Below the pieces are notes generated by a model. That model had not been told where the DNA came from and made no database searches. It saw only the letters and a program-made list of their open reading frames with translations. Positions 33,049 to 41,475 of a DNA stretch of 64,000 nucleotides are shown in pieces. A program made the position numbers and the translations under genes. Numbering within the stretch: the first letter of the stretch is position 1; each line of letters opens with the position of its first letter. Source of the DNA: Paenibacillus eucommiae (GTDB lineage Bacteria; Bacillota; Bacilli; Paenibacillales; NBRC-103111); NCBI RefSeq assembly GCF_017874215.1, contig NZ_JAGGLB010000013.1, positions 181,221 through 245,220 on the forward strand, in the 5' to 3' direction.

Positions 33049-35685
33049 CTAAGGGTTCGCACTTGGACTTGAACTTGGACTAGCACTCGGACTCATTTCA
33101 GGACTCGAACTCGGGCTAACTCCAGAACTTGCATCAGGGCTTGCCCCTGGACTTCCTTCCGGGCTCGGGCTAGGCACCGGACTTTGACCAATGCCATTAT
33201 TGGCAGTCTCCACTGGCGAAGGCACTGGTGTCCCCTCGATTTGCTCAGGGTCGGCGGAAGGCGCGAATGCTTTGATGATCGACATGACAATAAGCGTAAG
33301 CAGCAGCAAGGCCACGATAATTAGCCCAATAAGGACGGGCTTTCTTTTATTTAGAGAAAAAAAACGGACGAGAGCGTTCGATTGCTCCAATCTGATATCT
33401 TTGATCATTTTATTGAAGACGGCATTATCTGAAGACATCAGCTTTTTGAAGATGCTGCGGTTTTTTAAAGCTTCTTTGTCTTGCTTGATAAAAAAACTGC
33501 GAACCGCCTGCTTATAAGGAGTGGACAGATTTTGATTTTTATCCAAAAACTTAGGCTGGGAAACGGCCCAAATCAGGAAGTCATACACTTCACCTGTATC
33601 TTTGGTTGCACGATGCACATAAGCTAGCATTTCCGCAAACAAATACGGGTAATCATTCTTGGACTCTTTAGAGTATTCCTGTGCGCTTCCGCCCTGTCCT
33701 TTACTGGAATAGAACGCATAGGTGATTTGTTCATAATGCTTCCGCCCGATTCGGTCGCGCAGAAAGAACTGCAGCATAGCTTGCGCTTGCTCCCATTCCG
33801 GCTTGCTTAGCTGATTGATCGAGCTTGCTATAACCGCTTCCTGTGCCTGTTCTTCACTCAGCACCACAGATACGGCACGCAGCACCCGCAGCTTCTCGAG
33901 CTCTTGCCGGCCAAGGCTGTTTTCTAAAAAGCCGGATTTGTTTTTTACAATATAGTCCAACTTTTGAAACTCAATTTGGGTTATATTAGAAACATCTAGT
34001 TCAGACAGGATGTACATGGAAATCCATAGCTCTATATCATCGCAGAAGCTTTCATACTGCTTTTTATTGGCATTTTTATTTGTTTTTTCATACAATTGGT
34101 CCAGAAATTCGCACATGCTCTTGCCTGCTGCAATTTTCTCGCTTTTATCGCTGCTGTCACTTTTTTCCAGTAACTCCTTGATTTTGCGCAAGCATTGCTC
34201 TTTAAAGAACAAGCTGGTTGCGGCATCCTCGGCATTCATAACCCAAAACAGGATTTCTTCCTGCAGCCCTTTAACCGACGTCAGCTTCTGCATGCGGCTC
34301 TGTATATAATCCTCATACACCTTGGTGAAGCGTTCCTGCGTATGCATAAGCGCAATGACAGACTTGAACAGCTCAGGCTGCTTCTGCATGGCTTGAAAAA
34401 CCTCAGGTGTGTAACTCGGATCCTCGTGATGCTGCCAGCCATTATACAGAAAATAGACTAAAGAGGTGACCAGCTTGGACTTCGCTTTCTCTCCGCTGAT
34501 CCGGTAAAAATGCATCAACCCATTCAAATACTCCAAAGACGGGGTGCTTCCGTTTTGAATCAAGGATATTTCCTCGGCAACCAGCTTCCATATCAATTCG
34601 CTCATCCGCGGCTTCAAAGGCATCGTGTCCGCATCCAAATAACTGAGAATACTGCTTATAACGCCTTCCTTGTTATCCCGATAAATCGCTGTGTCACCTA
34701 GCTGCACAAGAAATAAGGCGCTTAGCTGATAATAAGTTGCTATAGCCAGCGTTTTGGAAGAATCAGAGCCCTGCAGCGCTTCTTCGGCAAACTCGTAGAA
34801 AGCCGTCAGAACCTCTGGACGCTCCTTATGATCCCAGGCAAAGTCCAGATAATATTGATTCTGCTCTTGAAGACCTACATTAACAAAACGCCGATTCTCA
34901 AAATCAAACAAGTAATCCTTATCCAAGTTTCGATCGCCGCCGCGGATACTGCCTTTTTCCACGAACATGACGTTGATGTGCTTCTTGCCTTGAGGCTCGT
35001 TGCTGTAAGTCGTAAACCCGAAGTGCCTGCGCATCTCATAAGGGAGGCAATGAAACATGATCTCCAGCAGCAAATTTGCATACAAAGAGCTTTGGGTAAC
35101 ATCCACGTCCAAGGCGATATACACCTTTTTGTTACTGGAAATGGACATCATGATGGCCCATAATAGCTGCTTGAACACCCTCTCATCGATCCCCAGCTTG
35201 TCCAAAACAGCCTGCTGGCTCTCCAAATGCGAGTCTTGATTGTACTCCAGATGATCCAGCTCAGGAAGGATCTTCCCTGATTGAGCATCATAATGCGATT
35301 CAAAATGTTCAATCCGAAACATCGGACTGACCTGCCGCAGCATGGACTCCACCCGATCTGGGGGAAAAATGTAATTATGGACAAATATAGTATCCCTTTG
35401 ACCTGTAAAATCCGCCCCGGCGAAAATACTTCGTCCTATGACGAGCTCCCCAGAGTCAACATGGAATACCGTCAACGATTCCGGATACAAGGACAGATCC
35501 TGCTCGCCGCGCTGGCGCAGCTCCTGTGGTGCGTGGTACACGCAGAAGGGATGCAGCGTCTTTTTGATAAAACCGTTGTCCAGTGAAGGCGATTTGGCTA
35601 TGGTATCCAGACCCTCGTTGGTCCGGAAAATGCCCTCACGGCCGCGGGTATATACCTGCTGCAGGATTTTGCTTTCGGTATTCAC
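33049..35685 (-). CDS. GAP1-like GTPase-associated protein with C-terminal membrane anchor and Ser/Pro tail
   Basis: An 878-residue protein. The N-terminal region (about 1-290: YTRGREGIFRTNEGLDTIAKS, DFTGQRDTIFVHNYIF, RHFGFTTYSNEP) resembles the GAP1 N-terminal domain (type 2) that accompanies bacterial double-GTPase genes. A long helical middle follows. A membrane helix lies at about 784-805. The last 70 residues are an SPS/SPE-rich, presumably external tail. The GTG start overlaps the stop of the GTPase gene (GTGA), so the two are translationally coupled. Degenerate copies of the tail-coding repeat continue beyond the stop codon. The GAP1 assignment is from memory of the family and not searched. 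Confidence 0.75.
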   Translation of the reverse strand: MNTESKILQQVYTRGREGIFRTNEGLDTIAKSPSLDNGFIKKTLHPFCVYHAPQELRQRGEQDLSLYPESLTVFHVDSGELVIGRSIFAGADFTGQRDTIFVHNYIFPPDRVESMLRQVSPMFRIEHFESHYDAQSGKILPELDHLEYNQDSHLESQQAVLDKLGIDERVFKQLLWAIMMSISSNKKVYIALDVDVTQSSLYANLLLEIMFHCLPYEMRRHFGFTTYSNEPQGKKHINVMFVEKGSIRGGDRNLDKDYLFDFENRRFVNVGLQEQNQYYLDFAWDHKERPEVLTAFYEFAEEALQGSDSSKTLAIATYYQLSALFLVQLGDTAIYRDNKEGVISSILSYLDADTMPLKPRMSELIWKLVAEEISLIQNGSTPSLEYLNGLMHFYRISGEKAKSKLVTSLVYFLYNGWQHHEDPSYTPEVFQAMQKQPELFKSVIALMHTQERFTKVYEDYIQSRMQKLTSVKGLQEEILFWVMNAEDAATSLFFKEQCLRKIKELLEKSDSSDKSEKIAAGKSMCEFLDQLYEKTNKNANKKQYESFCDDIELWISMYILSELDVSNITQIEFQKLDYIVKNKSGFLENSLGRQELEKLRVLRAVSVVLSEEQAQEAVIASSINQLSKPEWEQAQAMLQFFLRDRIGRKHYEQITYAFYSSKGQGGSAQEYSKESKNDYPYLFAEMLAYVHRATKDTGEVYDFLIWAVSQPKFLDKNQNLSTPYKQAVRSFFIKQDKEALKNRSIFKKLMSSDNAVFNKMIKDIRLEQSNALVRFFSLNKRKPVLIGLIIVALLLLTLIVMSIIKAFAPSADPEQIEGTPVPSPVETANNGIGQSPVPSPSPEGSPGASPDASSGVSPSSSPEMSPSASPSSSPSANP

Positions 35686-36953
35686 CTGCTGTCGCCCCCT
35701 TCAATGTATCCAAGCTTGTAAAGCAGCCAAACAAAGGGCTCATCAACCCGGGTCGGGTTCACTACTCCCTTGATTTGCTTGTTCACAGGATTGCTGCCTA
35801 AAGCAGAAACAGCGAAATAAGCTGTGTTCGTAAAATAAACATCTACGGCATCTTTAAACGGTCTGTCCACTTTCTCAATAAACCGCCCGATTTCTCCGTT
35901 GATATTCTCAAACTCATTCAAATCCAATTGCTTGGTATGCACGACATTGCGGAACACATTGCTGTTCGACTTAATGTACTCCCCGTCCTCTTCCTTCAAA
36001 TACTGCAGCATATCACTTTTGGTCAGGATAATGGCAGTAGGAATGTCCGTCTTGCTTTTCTCCTCATGACCAATGAAATTCTCGAACAAGGTAATGACGA
36101 CCTCACGGGGATCATCATATCTGGACGTAAATTCCTCTTCCTGCCGCTCGCCGAAATTAATGCGCAAACGATCGCGAATCGTACGGATTTGCAGCGGATC
36201 GACCATAAAAAGAATGCCAGCGGAATTTTTGATGTGGGACGCGTAGAGATCCAAATATTCTTTGTCTACCATGCCCTCGCCGGCAACATCAAAGAACACC
36301 AGCGTAATAGGAGCCAGCTCCTCATCCTTAAACACAAATTGAAAAATAAAAGGCTCCTGCTTGGACTCCTTCTGGGTGGATTCAAGCATCATGCCCCGAT
36401 CAAAGATAGGCTCCTCATAATTAAGCCGAAATCTCCGGCTGATATCCGCATTAAGCGGCATACAGGCTGCATTGAAATTAGAAGCCGTTATATGCTGCAA
36501 GGTATGTATCAGAGAGGTCATATACACCGATTTACCCACCTGTGCTGCCCCTACGATCGAAATAATATTGCTGGGCACCTTGCCGGATGGGATAGGCAGC
36601 TCATTGTGGCAATTCGGGCAAAGCCGTTTCCTTGTCATGATTCCGTGACGATCGGTTATGCCTACGAGCACATGCTCGGAAATGATTTTGTACTCATCCG
36701 GTACAGTGTTCGGGTAAATAACTGCCTCGATCTCATCGATCGGAGAGAGGTTGAATTTCTCGCGGTATTTGTTCAGCGCTTCGTCTTCCTGCAAGGCGTA
36801 ATCCTGATCGTCATCACGATGATGAGCGGCGCGGAATACAACCTCATCCGGTTCGAATTTGCTGAAGCAGTAAGGGCACACAATCGGATAAAAAGGAGGC
36901 TTGATCTTGACCGGCGCTTTTTTCTCGAAAAGGTCTTTTAAAAACTTCAGCAT
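35682..36953 (-). CDS. Zinc-ribbon GTPase of the double-GTPase/TRAFAC type
   Basis: A 423-residue P-loop GTPase. A split zinc ribbon (CPYC at 26-29 and CPNC at 112-115) precedes Walker A GAAQVGKS (135-142). Switch II is DVAGEG (about 222-227) and the guanine-specificity motif is TKSD (about 311-314). There is no membrane helix. The architecture matches the DO-GTPase families that travel with GAP1 proteins. The start is the ATG seven bases after AAGGAG; an in-frame ATG two codons earlier is too close. The downstream gene starts within its stop codon. It likely supplies the NTP-dependent switch of the 33-50 kb locus. Confidence 0.85.
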   Translation of the reverse strand: MLKFLKDLFEKKAPVKIKPPFYPIVCPYCFSKFEPDEVVFRAAHHRDDDQDYALQEDEALNKYREKFNLSPIDEIEAVIYPNTVPDEYKIISEHVLVGITDRHGIMTRKRLCPNCHNELPIPSGKVPSNIISIVGAAQVGKSVYMTSLIHTLQHITASNFNAACMPLNADISRRFRLNYEEPIFDRGMMLESTQKESKQEPFIFQFVFKDEELAPITLVFFDVAGEGMVDKEYLDLYASHIKNSAGILFMVDPLQIRTIRDRLRINFGERQEEEFTSRYDDPREVVITLFENFIGHEEKSKTDIPTAIILTKSDMLQYLKEEDGEYIKSNSNVFRNVVHTKQLDLNEFENINGEIGRFIEKVDRPFKDAVDVYFTNTAYFAVSALGSNPVNKQIKGVVNPTRVDEPFVWLLYKLGYIEGGDSR

Positions 36954-37005
36954 ATCCATTCTCCTTAGTGTTTGATCTTAAGATCTTAACAAACTATCCT
37001 GGCGT

Positions 37006-37644
37006 TTATTCTGGAATCAATTCATACATTTCTCCATACTTCTTGCCATCTGTAAAAAAAAGCTTGATCTGATCCTGCTTCTGGATCTCAATTTCAGGCA
37101 GGGCATTCCGGCCGGGCATGATATCATGAATGAAGGGGTACATGGTGCCGTCATCCTTTTGCAGTGGAAAGGCCCCTTCTTTTTTTACATAGCAGAGCGC
37201 TTCCTTCGGTACAAGCACTTCACTGTTCAGTTCAATACGCACACTTCTCAGCTTGCTGAAAAAGGATTTGCTATATTTGATGGAGTAGACAATTCTTGCC
37301 TTCCCCGTACTAAACCGGATTTTGTTATCGGCATCCTCCTGCTTCAGGATCAGCATATCGCTATCCTTCATCTCACAGGGATACACGCGAAACGTATAGC
37401 TTCCTATCGTCTCCAGTCGTACACTATAGCCTGCTTTAGCTTTATATTCCTCGCGGGTGTAGAGCTTCATGGAGCTGCTTGAGCGCTCTTCCACAGGCAA
37501 TTCCTTGTCCGCTGCGAAGCCGTATATATAGACGAACTGCACATCCTCCGGCCATTTCCAGGTCAGGATACACTCATTATTGTGAATCCGCTGCCCCATG
37601 TCGGTAATGCGCCGCTGTTCAGGTACAGTGTCCTGCCATCGCAT
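37006..37644 (-). CDS. Beta-rich companion protein of the GTPase locus
   Basis: A 212-residue protein without signal peptide or membrane helix. The opening ECILTWKWPEDVQFVYIYGF resembles a fibronectin/Ig-like strand pair (W-x-WP followed by V-x-h-x), and the rest is rich in beta strands, so one or two beta-sandwich domains are likely. No enzyme motif is seen. It lies 52 bases upstream of the GTPase gene on the same strand. Function is unknown; an adaptor role is inferred. Confidence 0.6.
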   Translation of the reverse strand: MRWQDTVPEQRRITDMGQRIHNNECILTWKWPEDVQFVYIYGFAADKELPVEERSSSSMKLYTREEYKAKAGYSVRLETIGSYTFRVYPCEMKDSDMLILKQEDADNKIRFSTGKARIVYSIKYSKSFFSKLRSVRIELNSEVLVPKEALCYVKKEGAFPLQKDDGTMYPFIHDIMPGRNALPEIEIQKQDQIKLFFTDGKKYGEMYELIPE

Positions 37645-37693
37645 CCGTTCCCCACCCGCCTTTTATCGAAATCTTCCTTCTAGTTAAAAATAA

Positions 37694-38977
37694 TCAGTGA
37701 AAATCTTTATGGGTATTTTGATGTTGGCTTGAGCCGCGTATTCCCTTTCTTCCACTGCGCTGATAGAAACGGCTGCCAGCTTCCACAGATGCCCCTTGCT
37801 TGTAAGCAACCATAACTGTCGACAAGGAAAGCACAACAGCAAGCACAATATCCGCCGCCGCGCGATAGGCTGCAGGTGAAAACGCAGCGCTCTTCAGACC
37901 CTGCTCCAGAATCAATCCGGCGATAAGTCCAGCGATTGCCCCCCCGATAGAGAAACTTTTCGCCAGAAAACGATTATCGAAAATAATGCCCAGTGACAAT
38001 CCCATAAGGGCTCCAAGGATAAGCAGGAACAGAACTCTCAGAATGATGTAATAATAGCTGTCTACAGACGAGCCCGTTCGCTCTCCGACCAAATGCCAGG
38101 AACGGTTCGCCTCGTAGATCTTGGCATACACAGACGATAGCTGGCGCACGTCTTCAACGCTGTGGTAAGTACCACCCGTCTTCGATGCTATTTGCCGCAG
38201 CAAGTTGTTGCCCTGCACGTCCGAAGCGTTGACGCCGACCGTACTGATAGCAATCTGCTCGTTCCGGTAAGGAGCAAGCGCCTGTTCTAAATCAACCTCG
38301 CTGTAGCCATCTGAAATAAGAATCAGCATGCTCTTCCGGTTGTCTCCCTTGACCGCGTCAATTTGCTCCATAGACGTGGCTAAAGCGGCTCCTATGTTCG
38401 TCCCTCCGATAGGAGGGCCGTATGCATCCAGCTTCGAGATGACCTCATCTTTGGCAGCCTGATCATTCAATGCCACCAGCGGCTGCAGCAGCTCCGCCTG
38501 CTCGTTAAACGTGATAATCGCACTGCGTTTATCAGCTTCCATAGATTGAATCAATGCTTTGGCACCTTCAAAGCTGTCCCGGCTCGGATCGGTCTGGAGC
38601 ATACTCTCCGATACATCTATCGCCATCAGGATATCCCGTGGAGGCTGATATTTGCCGAGGTAAAGCCCATACACGAGTTGCCCGACGCCTCCCGCTATCA
38701 AGAGCAGCAGCAGCGTTGCCGGAATCAGCAGCTTCCAGCCGTCCTTGGCGTAGCGCAGTCTCCAGCCCTTGCCGTTAAGCTCCGGCATAATCAGCTCAGC
38801 CAACAGGCTCAGCAGACCTATCCACAGCGCTAGCTGTCCGAAATACATGCCCATAAGCAGCATGTTCGGAACCCGCCCTTCTCCCCAAGAAAGGATTGCT
38901 TCTCCCGACACGAAGCCGGCTACGCCTCCGATTAGACAGAACAATACGAGAAGCAGATTTATTTTACGTTGATACAT
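37694..38977 (-). CDS. vWA-domain membrane protein
   Basis: A 427-residue protein with about three N-terminal helices, a von Willebrand A domain (about 115-290), and three C-terminal helices. The metal-ion-dependent adhesion site is complete: DVSES, the Thr in GGTNIGAAL and the Asp in LISDGYSE. The domain should sit outside the membrane. The tail after the last helix is basic and polar. The start was set at ATG 38977, eight bases after AAAGGAG. It is similar in kind to the other vWA protein of the locus (44888-46696) but has a different membrane topology. Confidence 0.85.
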   Translation of the reverse strand: MYQRKINLLLVLFCLIGGVAGFVSGEAILSWGEGRVPNMLLMGMYFGQLALWIGLLSLLAELIMPELNGKGWRLRYAKDGWKLLIPATLLLLLIAGGVGQLVYGLYLGKYQPPRDILMAIDVSESMLQTDPSRDSFEGAKALIQSMEADKRSAIITFNEQAELLQPLVALNDQAAKDEVISKLDAYGPPIGGTNIGAALATSMEQIDAVKGDNRKSMLILISDGYSEVDLEQALAPYRNEQIAISTVGVNASDVQGNNLLRQIASKTGGTYHSVEDVRQLSSVYAKIYEANRSWHLVGERTGSSVDSYYYIILRVLFLLILGALMGLSLGIIFDNRFLAKSFSIGGAIAGLIAGLILEQGLKSAAFSPAAYRAAADIVLAVVLSLSTVMVAYKQGASVEAGSRFYQRSGRKGIRGSSQHQNTHKDFH

Positions 38978-39052
38978 GGAGGACTCTCCTTTCTTTGCCA
39001 ATGGAATGAAGCAAAATGAAGCAGTATGAAACAGAACGAAGCGGAATGATGC

Positions 39053-41392
39053 TTACACCGGCTCTGGATGGAACTCAAATCCACCCTCTTTATAGGTTTC
39101 GTAATATTTTTTCCCGTTACGGTAGTACATAAGGTCTTCCAATTGAAAGCCGCCCATAATGTTCAGCTTCTCGATGCCGCTGTTTTTCTTCTCATGCACA
39201 CAGCCGAGCTTGTACATACGGCTTCCCTTATCGATGGCAAAGGCATAGCGGATAAACTCACTGTCGAAATCAGCGAAGAAATACTTCTCCTCGTAACGAT
39301 GCTTATGTGTATAATTATACACATCTATGTGTACAGTTGCCTGATCTTCCAGCCTTTGGTTTAAATCACGGTACAGCTCTTCCTTGGACAAGACATGGTC
39401 TTTGTCCTCGAATCTCACAGTTACATTAGCCCGCTGCAGCAGCTCATCTTCGAAAGATTGGCGGAATTGCGGGTAGGTAAAAATTTCCTGGCGGCAAACC
39501 TCCATCAGTCTTCGAAGAAGGGGCTCAACCCCGGAAGCTATTAGCGGAACGACATTGCCGATATACCGCTCATCAAAGTAGAAATTCTCGCCTCTTTTGG
39601 CTTGAATATCCTGAATGATTTCTGTCACGACAGTACGGTAATATTCAGCGATGTTGCGCCCCAAATAGTCGTTCGCTTCGGAAACGCTCTGCCGGCAAGC
39701 ATCCTTCATCAGCTTCTCCAGCTCATGCAGCCGGTCTACCTTGGCTTTCAACGACATATGAAGCTTTTCCACGGCATTCTCATACCTTTTCAACAGGTTC
39801 AGCTTCGTTTCGTAGAAAAGAATGTCCATCTTCTGACCATAAACCTGTTGAAAAAAATGGCGGCTGAACTTCTTCACATTAGCTTTGTTCATAAAAGGAA
39901 TGCGCTGAAAGGACTGCTGCTCAACTGACTCCTGCCGCAGCTGCTGCAGCTGTGAACGGGCATCCTCGAGCAGTTTGGCCGTATCTCTAATCATACTGCG
40001 AAGCTCCTGAAATATGACCGCATCCTCGCGCTCGGAGGTCCAGGCATACGCGCAGTAAAGCCCATAGGTCGGATTATCGACGATCCTGCGGTCCATAATT
40101 TCCCGCAGCTCGCTCTCACAATCGTACTCATGCAGGCGGGAAGCAGCCGCGCGGGCGAAATGCTCATCGAAAAAAACGTCGGCATGCCTGCCGTACATCT
40201 GCTCTTCGGCTTGCCCCAGATTGAGCTTCTTCAGCTCATCAAAGGAAATATAGTCAGAGAGGAGCGCATTCATCTCCTCCAGCTTCTCCTGCCTCGGAAG
40301 CAGCCCGCTGACCTTGCGGTCCAGAGCGTCAGAATCCAGCTGCAGCAGCTGGGCGATGCTTCTTTTGTCCGTCTTGCTTTGCTCTGAGAGCTTGGCAAGG
40401 AAGCTTTGATAGAAATAATAAATGACCGTTAAAGCAATGGCCTGATTAGGCCGCTTAATCTTGGAGAAGCCGGCAGTAGAATAAATGCTGCCCTTGGCTT
40501 CCGCAGGATTGATATGCTGTCTGAAATGCTGATTGTTATAAGGCTCCTGCCGATGATCGAAGTCATCCACGATCTTGCGGTTTTTCAGCAGGCTCATATT
40601 GCAGATAATCTCATAGTTCGTTTCCATGCTGGCATCGGGAAATATCCCCTGCTCATTTTTATCACTGAGCAAATAGACCAGATCAAACAGCGGCGCAGGG
40701 CCGTGCACGGCAGGCAGACTCATCTGGTCCTCTGTCACGAGCAGCATCGCGTTAAAGCTGTACGACCGGCTTTGATAAAGCTCCAGCTCATTCAGAAAGC
40801 TGATACCCATAGAAGCAGAGTAGGCGTGCTCCTCCTCTCCCTGCTTTTCTTGAATCAATCCGTACAGATCCGTCTGGATCAGCTTGAAGGATTCGCTGAG
40901 CACCGTCCTCAGCAGCAGCACGATTTCCGGCAGCAGCACATTGCAAGGATCATCCGCCCTCGTTGCAACAGCGATATTCAGCCGCTGGAAGGAAGAGTAC
41001 ATGCTGCCGTATTCGGCAATCCGGTTGCTGACCTGTCTTACCGCCCGATTGAGCTCAACCAGTCTTCGCGTGTCCTCGTAGAACTTCCCATGCAAATCCT
41101 TGCGTATTTTCCTGCGGTCAGCTACGGGAGCAGAAAGCTGCAGGGAAAAGACATTTTCCTTTTCCCTGGAAACCGTTTTGTCCGTATAAAAGTGGACATA
41201 TAAGACACCTTTGCCGTTATGCCACTTCTTTTGGCCCATATCATAAACGGCGTTCAGCGCATCAAGAGACTTGTCGCCGATAAAAACAAACAAGAGCGGA
41301 TTATGGATACTGAACTGACCCTCCTGGTCATCGATCCAGCGATCCGCCTCCGCATCATAATCGCCTGCAAAAGCAAATAATTGTCGCTGCAT
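39053..41392 (-). CDS. Large unknown protein of the tubulin/GTPase locus
   Basis: A 779-residue soluble protein of unknown family. It opens with a Rossmann-like strand-loop-helix (NPLLFVFIGDKSLDALNAVYDM) at the place where the neighbouring tubulin-like protein has NPMLIIGLGGTGIDALLRL. It may be a degenerate relative that lost the nucleotide loop. Long helical stretches with coiled-coil character (about 440-620) follow, then a beta-rich C-terminus. No catalytic motif is visible. The start ATG was chosen behind TGGGAGG; the longer frame would begin ten codons earlier. It lies between the tubulin-like and vWA genes. Confidence 0.65.
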   Translation of the reverse strand: MQRQLFAFAGDYDAEADRWIDDQEGQFSIHNPLLFVFIGDKSLDALNAVYDMGQKKWHNGKGVLYVHFYTDKTVSREKENVFSLQLSAPVADRRKIRKDLHGKFYEDTRRLVELNRAVRQVSNRIAEYGSMYSSFQRLNIAVATRADDPCNVLLPEIVLLLRTVLSESFKLIQTDLYGLIQEKQGEEEHAYSASMGISFLNELELYQSRSYSFNAMLLVTEDQMSLPAVHGPAPLFDLVYLLSDKNEQGIFPDASMETNYEIICNMSLLKNRKIVDDFDHRQEPYNNQHFRQHINPAEAKGSIYSTAGFSKIKRPNQAIALTVIYYFYQSFLAKLSEQSKTDKRSIAQLLQLDSDALDRKVSGLLPRQEKLEEMNALLSDYISFDELKKLNLGQAEEQMYGRHADVFFDEHFARAAASRLHEYDCESELREIMDRRIVDNPTYGLYCAYAWTSEREDAVIFQELRSMIRDTAKLLEDARSQLQQLRQESVEQQSFQRIPFMNKANVKKFSRHFFQQVYGQKMDILFYETKLNLLKRYENAVEKLHMSLKAKVDRLHELEKLMKDACRQSVSEANDYLGRNIAEYYRTVVTEIIQDIQAKRGENFYFDERYIGNVVPLIASGVEPLLRRLMEVCRQEIFTYPQFRQSFEDELLQRANVTVRFEDKDHVLSKEELYRDLNQRLEDQATVHIDVYNYTHKHRYEEKYFFADFDSEFIRYAFAIDKGSRMYKLGCVHEKKNSGIEKLNIMGGFQLEDLMYYRNGKKYYETYKEGGFEFHPEPV

Positions 41393-41475
41393 GGCTCTAC
41401 CTCCCACATAGTCCGGCTTCATTTACGAGACGCTCCTGTGGTGCTCTCGGGACACTTGCGATGAAGCCGCCACAG

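Noticed and set aside
35928..36941. 337-codon plus-strand frame
   Set aside because: Antisense to the GTPase gene with clear P-loop motifs; no ribosome site or recognisable domain.
40514..41203. 229-codon plus-strand frame
   Set aside because: Antisense to the 779-residue unknown, which has an RBS and fits the operon.
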